Below the pieces are notes generated by a model. That model did not search any database. It was given only the letters and a program-made list of their open reading frames with translations, and was not told the origin of the DNA. A program made the translations under genes and the position numbers. A stretch of 17,944 nucleotides of DNA from contig JBHHZP010000068.1 in the NCBI GenBank assembly GCA_046758085.1, forward strand, positions 1 through 17,944. The letters are read 5' to 3'. The stretch's first letter is position 1, and each line of letters starts with the position of its first letter. This DNA is from VRUB01 sp046758085 (GTDB lineage: Bacteria > Pseudomonadota > Gammaproteobacteria > Acidiferrobacterales > SPGG2). Positions 14,769-17,944 of this stretch are shown in pieces.

Positions 14769-15803
14769 ATGTCGTACGCAGAACTTCCGGTTCCCTCCCA
14801 TTTCGCCCCCGATCGGGTGGGAGGCATATGGCGGGTCCCCTACCAGGAGCGGGCCGAGGACGCCCGGCAGTGGGCGCGACAGCACGGCATAACGCCGGCG
14901 TCCGGGGACATCTTCAAGATCGGCTTGCTGGCCGTAGACGTACAGAACACATTCTGCATACCGGAGTTTGAGCTGTTTGTCGGTGGGCAATCCGGTACAG
15001 GGGCGGTAGATGACAATCGGCGCCTGTGTGACTTTGTTTACCGAAATCTGCGCGTTCTTACGCAGGTGATTCCGACGATGGACACACATCAGGCAATGCA
15101 GATCTTCCACTCGATCTACCTGGTCGATGAGGATGGCAAGCACCCAGACGCGTTTACACTGATCGGCGTTGAAGAGATAGAGCAAGGTCGCTGGAAGTTC
15201 GACCCGGAGGTCGCCCGCGGGCTGCACATCGACTACGATTTCGGCCAGCGACACTTGCTTGGCTACACAAAACAGCTACGCGATACGGGCAAGTACAACC
15301 TTACGGTGTGGCCGTATCACTCGATGCTGGGCGGCATCGGCCATGCGCTGGTCTCGGCGGTCGAGGAGGCAATCTTTTTCCACGGCATTGCCCGCTACAG
15401 CCAGCCGGACTTCCGCATCAAGGGGAGCAACCCGCTAACCGAGCACTACTCGGTCCTCGGCCCGGAGGTGACAGTAGGACCCGACGGGCAGACGATCGCG
15501 CAGAAGGATCAGCAGTTAGTGAACCGTCTGCTTGAGTTTGACGCAATCGTCATTGCCGGTCAGGCCAAGAGCCATTGTGTGGCATGGACGATCGATGACC
15601 TATTGGGCAGTGTGCGCGAACGTGATCGCGCGTTAGCGCGCAAGGTGTACCTGCTCGAGGACTGCACCTCCCCCGTGGTGATACCGGGCGTAATCGACTA
15701 TACGGGCGAGGCCGACGCCGCGTTCCGGCGGTTCGCCGATGCCGGCATGCACGTCGTGCGCTCCACCGAGCCGCTCGCGGGCTGGCCGGGCATCGAGCTG
15801 TGA
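14769..15803 (+). CDS. Isochorismatase-family cysteine hydrolase, probable nicotinamidase
   Basis: It most likely hydrolyses nicotinamide to nicotinate. The 344-residue protein has the catalytic triad of the family: D57 (LLAVDVQNTF), K218 (FRIKGSNPLTEHYS) and C270 (AKSHCVAWT). A metal site is suggested by D105, H107 and H114 (MDTHQAMQIFH). It is well over 100 residues longer than E. coli PncA (about 213). The additional material is an N-terminal 45 residues before the core and an insertion between the metal site and the catalytic lysine (about 118-190). ATG 14769 is fixed by AAGGAG 5 nt upstream; the frame stays open to 14694. The divergent pncB, whose substrate is the expected product, is the strongest support for nicotinamidase rather than another isochorismatase-fold activity. 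Confidence 0.85.
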   Translation: MSYAELPVPSHFAPDRVGGIWRVPYQERAEDARQWARQHGITPASGDIFKIGLLAVDVQNTFCIPEFELFVGGQSGTGAVDDNRRLCDFVYRNLRVLTQVIPTMDTHQAMQIFHSIYLVDEDGKHPDAFTLIGVEEIEQGRWKFDPEVARGLHIDYDFGQRHLLGYTKQLRDTGKYNLTVWPYHSMLGGIGHALVSAVEEAIFFHGIARYSQPDFRIKGSNPLTEHYSVLGPEVTVGPDGQTIAQKDQQLVNRLLEFDAIVIAGQAKSHCVAWTIDDLLGSVRERDRALARKVYLLEDCTSPVVIPGVIDYTGEADAAFRRFADAGMHVVRSTEPLAGWPGIEL

Positions 15804-15967
15804 AAAAGGACGCGTGGTCACTGCTCCCATAATCTTCGACCGTAGCCCAACACAACATGTCTGCGCCACAGCCCATTCAAAAAACACGTTCCGGTTTCAA
15901 CGATTTTCAAAAGATCAGGCCGAGATTTGTGGCGTGGCGGCAGTGTTTCGCGGAAACGGGCGGGCGG

Positions 15968-17692
15968 CTATAGGGTGTCCTTGAGCAGCTTGCGTACGGT
16001 GCGCAGCGGGCGCGTATTCAGCACATCGCTTCGTTCGAGCCAGCCGCGTCGCGCCTGGCCGATGCCAAGGCGCAGATTGTCGAATCCCTCGGGCCTGTGA
16101 GAGTCCGAGTTGATACTTATCAGTACATTCTCCGTCTTGGCCATCTGGCAGTAGGTGTCGATGAGGTCGAGACGCGTGGGCTGGGCATTAAGCTCGAGAA
16201 AGCAGCCACGATCGCGTGCTTCGCGAATCACCTGCGCGACATCGACATCATAGGCCTCGCGCTCGGCAATCAAACGGCCGCTGGGATGAGCCAGGATACT
16301 GAAGTGGGGGCGATTCATGGCGCGCACTATGCGCCGGGTCTGCTTCGCGCGCGCGAGACCGAACTTGCTGTGCACGGCCCCCACGACGACGTCCAGTCTG
16401 CCCAGCACCGAGTCCGGGAGGTCCAGGCTGCCGTCTTCCAGTATATCGACCTCGATCCCCTTCAACAGATGGATGCCATCGAGCTCCTCGTTGAGACGTT
16501 CGATCTCCTCGATTTGCTGCAACAATCGACGTTCGTTCAGGCCGTGGGCGATGGTCAGGCTTTGCGAATGTTCGGTGATGGCAAGGTAGCGCAATCCACG
16601 CTCTCGCGCGGCGAGCGCCATTTCCCGGATCGAGCTTTGACCGTCGGAGGCACGCGTGTGGCAGTGCAGATCGCCTTTGAGATCGGGGAGTCGCACAAGC
16701 TCCGGTAGTGAACCTTTCTGCGCGGCCTCGATCTCACCGCGGTTCTCTCGCAGCTCGGGCGCGATCCACGGCAAATCGACGCACGCGTATACGGATTCCT
16801 CCGTCTCTCCGGCCACGCGCTTGTTTCCTTTGAACACGCCGTACTCGTTGATCTTTAGGCCGCGTTGCTGGCCGAGGCGGCGCACAGCAATATTGTGCGC
16901 CTTGGAGCCGGTAAGGTACTGGAGTGCAGCGCCCACGCTGGTTTTCTCCACTACGCGCAGATCCACCTGCAGTCCGCATTTCAAGATGACCGTGGCGCGC
17001 GTGCTACCCTGGGAGACGACTTGGGCAACTTCATCATATGCAGTGAAGCGTTGCATCACTGGACTGTTCCGGCTCGCGGTGGCGAGCATGTCGAGGTCGC
17101 CGATGGTTTCCTTGCAGCGCCGGTAGCTGCCGGCGACGGTAACCTGATCTATCCCGCGGATCTTTTTGAGATACGTGACTAGCGGTTCGACATATTCCTG
17201 CGCCGTTGCTAGTCCAATGCGGCGCTTCTTCTGCATATGGGCCTCGAGCGCCTCGAGGATGTGGTGCTCGGTTTTCTCTCCGAATCCGGCTAAACCACGG
17301 ATCTTTCCATCTCGCACGGCGCGTTGTAGCTGGGCTGCGGTGTTCACGCCCAGCGCTTCGTGTAGTGCACGTACGCGTTTCGGACCGAGACCCGGGATCT
17401 TGAGCAGCGCCGCCAGCGCCGCCGGTACCCGCTGATGTAACTCCTTGAGCGCGCTGCACTCACCGGTGTCGATGATCTCCTTGATTTTCGCAGCCAGGTC
17501 CTTCCCGATCCCGGGGATGCGGGTCAGGTCCTCGCCCTTATCGAGCAGCGCCTTGAGGCTGGGACCCAGGGCCTGGATGGTGCGCGCCGCATTACGATAG
17601 GCGCGTACCCGAAACGGGTTGGCACCCTCGATCTCCAGCAGATCGGCGATCTCATCGAAGATAGTGGCAATGTCGGCGTTATGGATGGGCAT
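15968..17692 (-). CDS. polX: Bacterial family X DNA polymerase with PHP domain
   Basis: PolX fills short gaps in base excision repair. This 574-residue protein has the standard bacterial layout. An N-terminal helix-hairpin-helix region covers about 1-155 (IPGIGKDLAAKI and IPGLGPKRVRAL). The nucleotidyltransferase palm has G188-S189-YRR, D199 and D201 (IGDLDML) and the third aspartate D244 (LQVDLRV). A C-terminal PHP domain from about 335 has H343 and H345 (DLHCHTRASDG), followed by EHSQS, KGIEVDIL, AHPSGR and NSDSHRPEG; this domain provides 3'-5' exonuclease and AP endonuclease activity in characterised members. All key metal ligands I can locate are intact. It is convergent with the nicotinamidase gene, 164 nt apart, with no obvious terminator in between, and starts next to the repeat block at the right edge. 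Confidence 0.95.
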   Translation of the reverse strand: MPIHNADIATIFDEIADLLEIEGANPFRVRAYRNAARTIQALGPSLKALLDKGEDLTRIPGIGKDLAAKIKEIIDTGECSALKELHQRVPAALAALLKIPGLGPKRVRALHEALGVNTAAQLQRAVRDGKIRGLAGFGEKTEHHILEALEAHMQKKRRIGLATAQEYVEPLVTYLKKIRGIDQVTVAGSYRRCKETIGDLDMLATASRNSPVMQRFTAYDEVAQVVSQGSTRATVILKCGLQVDLRVVEKTSVGAALQYLTGSKAHNIAVRRLGQQRGLKINEYGVFKGNKRVAGETEESVYACVDLPWIAPELRENRGEIEAAQKGSLPELVRLPDLKGDLHCHTRASDGQSSIREMALAARERGLRYLAITEHSQSLTIAHGLNERRLLQQIEEIERLNEELDGIHLLKGIEVDILEDGSLDLPDSVLGRLDVVVGAVHSKFGLARAKQTRRIVRAMNRPHFSILAHPSGRLIAEREAYDVDVAQVIREARDRGCFLELNAQPTRLDLIDTYCQMAKTENVLISINSDSHRPEGFDNLRLGIGQARRGWLERSDVLNTRPLRTVRKLLKDTL

Positions 17693-17724
17693 GGGTTAAG
17701 GTGTCGCCTGCGGCGAATATTATG

Positions 17725-17756
17725 CTAACGAGATTTCGCTCCCGTACGACGGGTTC
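17725..17756 (+). repeat. Direct repeat copy 1
   Basis: This 32-bp unit starts CTAACG and ends GACGGGTTC. It matches the unit at 17781-17812 at 27 of 32 positions. Its 3' half contains the small palindrome CCCGT-ACG-ACGGG. Confidence 0.7.
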
Positions 17757-17780
17757 GGTTGCCTAGCCGGCGGTTATTTA

Positions 17781-17812
17781 CTAACGGGGTTCCGCCCCGG
17801 TACGACGGGTTC
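17781..17812 (+). repeat. Direct repeat copy 2, running into a perfect hairpin
   Basis: This is the second 32-bp copy, 56 bp downstream of the first (start to start). Its last five bases begin the left arm of the hairpin at 17808-17841. Confidence 0.7.
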
Positions 17813-17841
17813 CTTTCTTTGCGTGCCCAAAGAAAGGAACC
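17808..17841. repeat. 14-bp perfect hairpin in intergenic repeat block
   Basis: GGTTCCTTTCTTTG (17808-17821) and CAAAGAAAGGAACC (17828-17841) pair perfectly around a 6-nt loop. AAAGAAAGG recurs directly at 17829-17837 and 17843-17851. GTGCCC (17823-17828) can also pair with GGGCAC (17850-17855), so two competing folds exist. Sequences of this style recur as intergenic repeats in many proteobacteria. Confidence 0.75.
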
Positions 17842-17868
17842 GAAAGAAAGGGCACCCCGGACTCTGCG

Positions 17869-17896
17869 CCCCGCACCTGTAAATACAGGTGCGGGG
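17869..17896. repeat. 13-bp perfect hairpin in intergenic repeat block
   Basis: CCCCGCACCTGTA (17869-17881) and TACAGGTGCGGGG (17884-17896) are perfect complements around AA; the innermost pair probably opens to give a 12-bp stem with a 4-nt loop. It could terminate transcription, but no T tract follows. Confidence 0.7.
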
Positions 17897-17944
17897 TTCC
17901 CTCGCTCTGCACTCGTCTTGTATGGTGTTCTGGGCACTTCTCCA

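Noticed and set aside
16110..16123. FNR-like sequence TTGATACTTATCAG
   Set aside because: It matches 9 of 10 conserved bases but lies inside the polX coding sequence, far from any start codon, so it is probably chance.
17725..17937. 70-residue minus-strand reading frame
   Set aside because: It is a translation of the repeat block; its residues derive from hairpins and direct repeats, and no ribosome binding site is evident.

Overview
The window looks like a chromosomal segment of a facultatively anaerobic gammaproteobacterium. The evidence is Proteobacteria-type proteins throughout, an HhH-PolX-PHP DNA polymerase, a PIN-PhoH protein, a PilT/PilU ATPase and, above all, O2-sensing FNR regulators with FNR-controlled respiratory and haem genes. 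The exact genus is not determinable by eye; a sulfur-oxidising or denitrifying lineage would fit, but that is inference. I see no rRNA, tRNA, CRISPR array, insertion sequence or prophage.

Region 1 (1-2208, all on the minus strand) holds electron-transfer genes. In transcription order they are a small thioredoxin-fold protein, a possible one-helix membrane peptide, a NapC/NirT-type membrane cytochrome c with five rather than four CxxCH motifs, and a periplasmic dihaem cytochrome c that runs off the left edge. The dihaem cytochrome has its own perfect FNR box.

Region 2 (2209-4452, plus strand) carries two collinear 251-residue FNR paralogues in tandem, both with the complete [4Fe-4S] cysteine set. 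Region 3 (4453-7700) has hemN (oxygen-independent coproporphyrinogen III dehydrogenase) behind a perfect FNR box at exactly -41.5, convergent with a DegP/DegQ-type periplasmic protease. Regions 1-3 form a coherent anaerobic unit: O2 sensing, haem supply without O2, and c-type cytochromes that consume the haem.

Region 4 (7701-9658) starts with about 750 bp in which I recognise no gene, followed by a PilU-like twitching ATPase without other pilus genes. Region 5 (9659-15803) has, on the minus strand, pncB (nicotinate phosphoribosyltransferase), a B12-dependent (class II, O2-independent) ribonucleotide reductase 19 nt behind it, and a PIN-PhoH ATPase. A nicotinamidase-type hydrolase is transcribed divergently from pncB, so nicotinamide to nicotinate to NaMN salvage is complete across one intergenic region.

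Region 6 (15968-17944) holds polX on the minus strand and, beyond its start, a gene-free block of direct and inverted repeats that looks like a dispersed intergenic repeat element.
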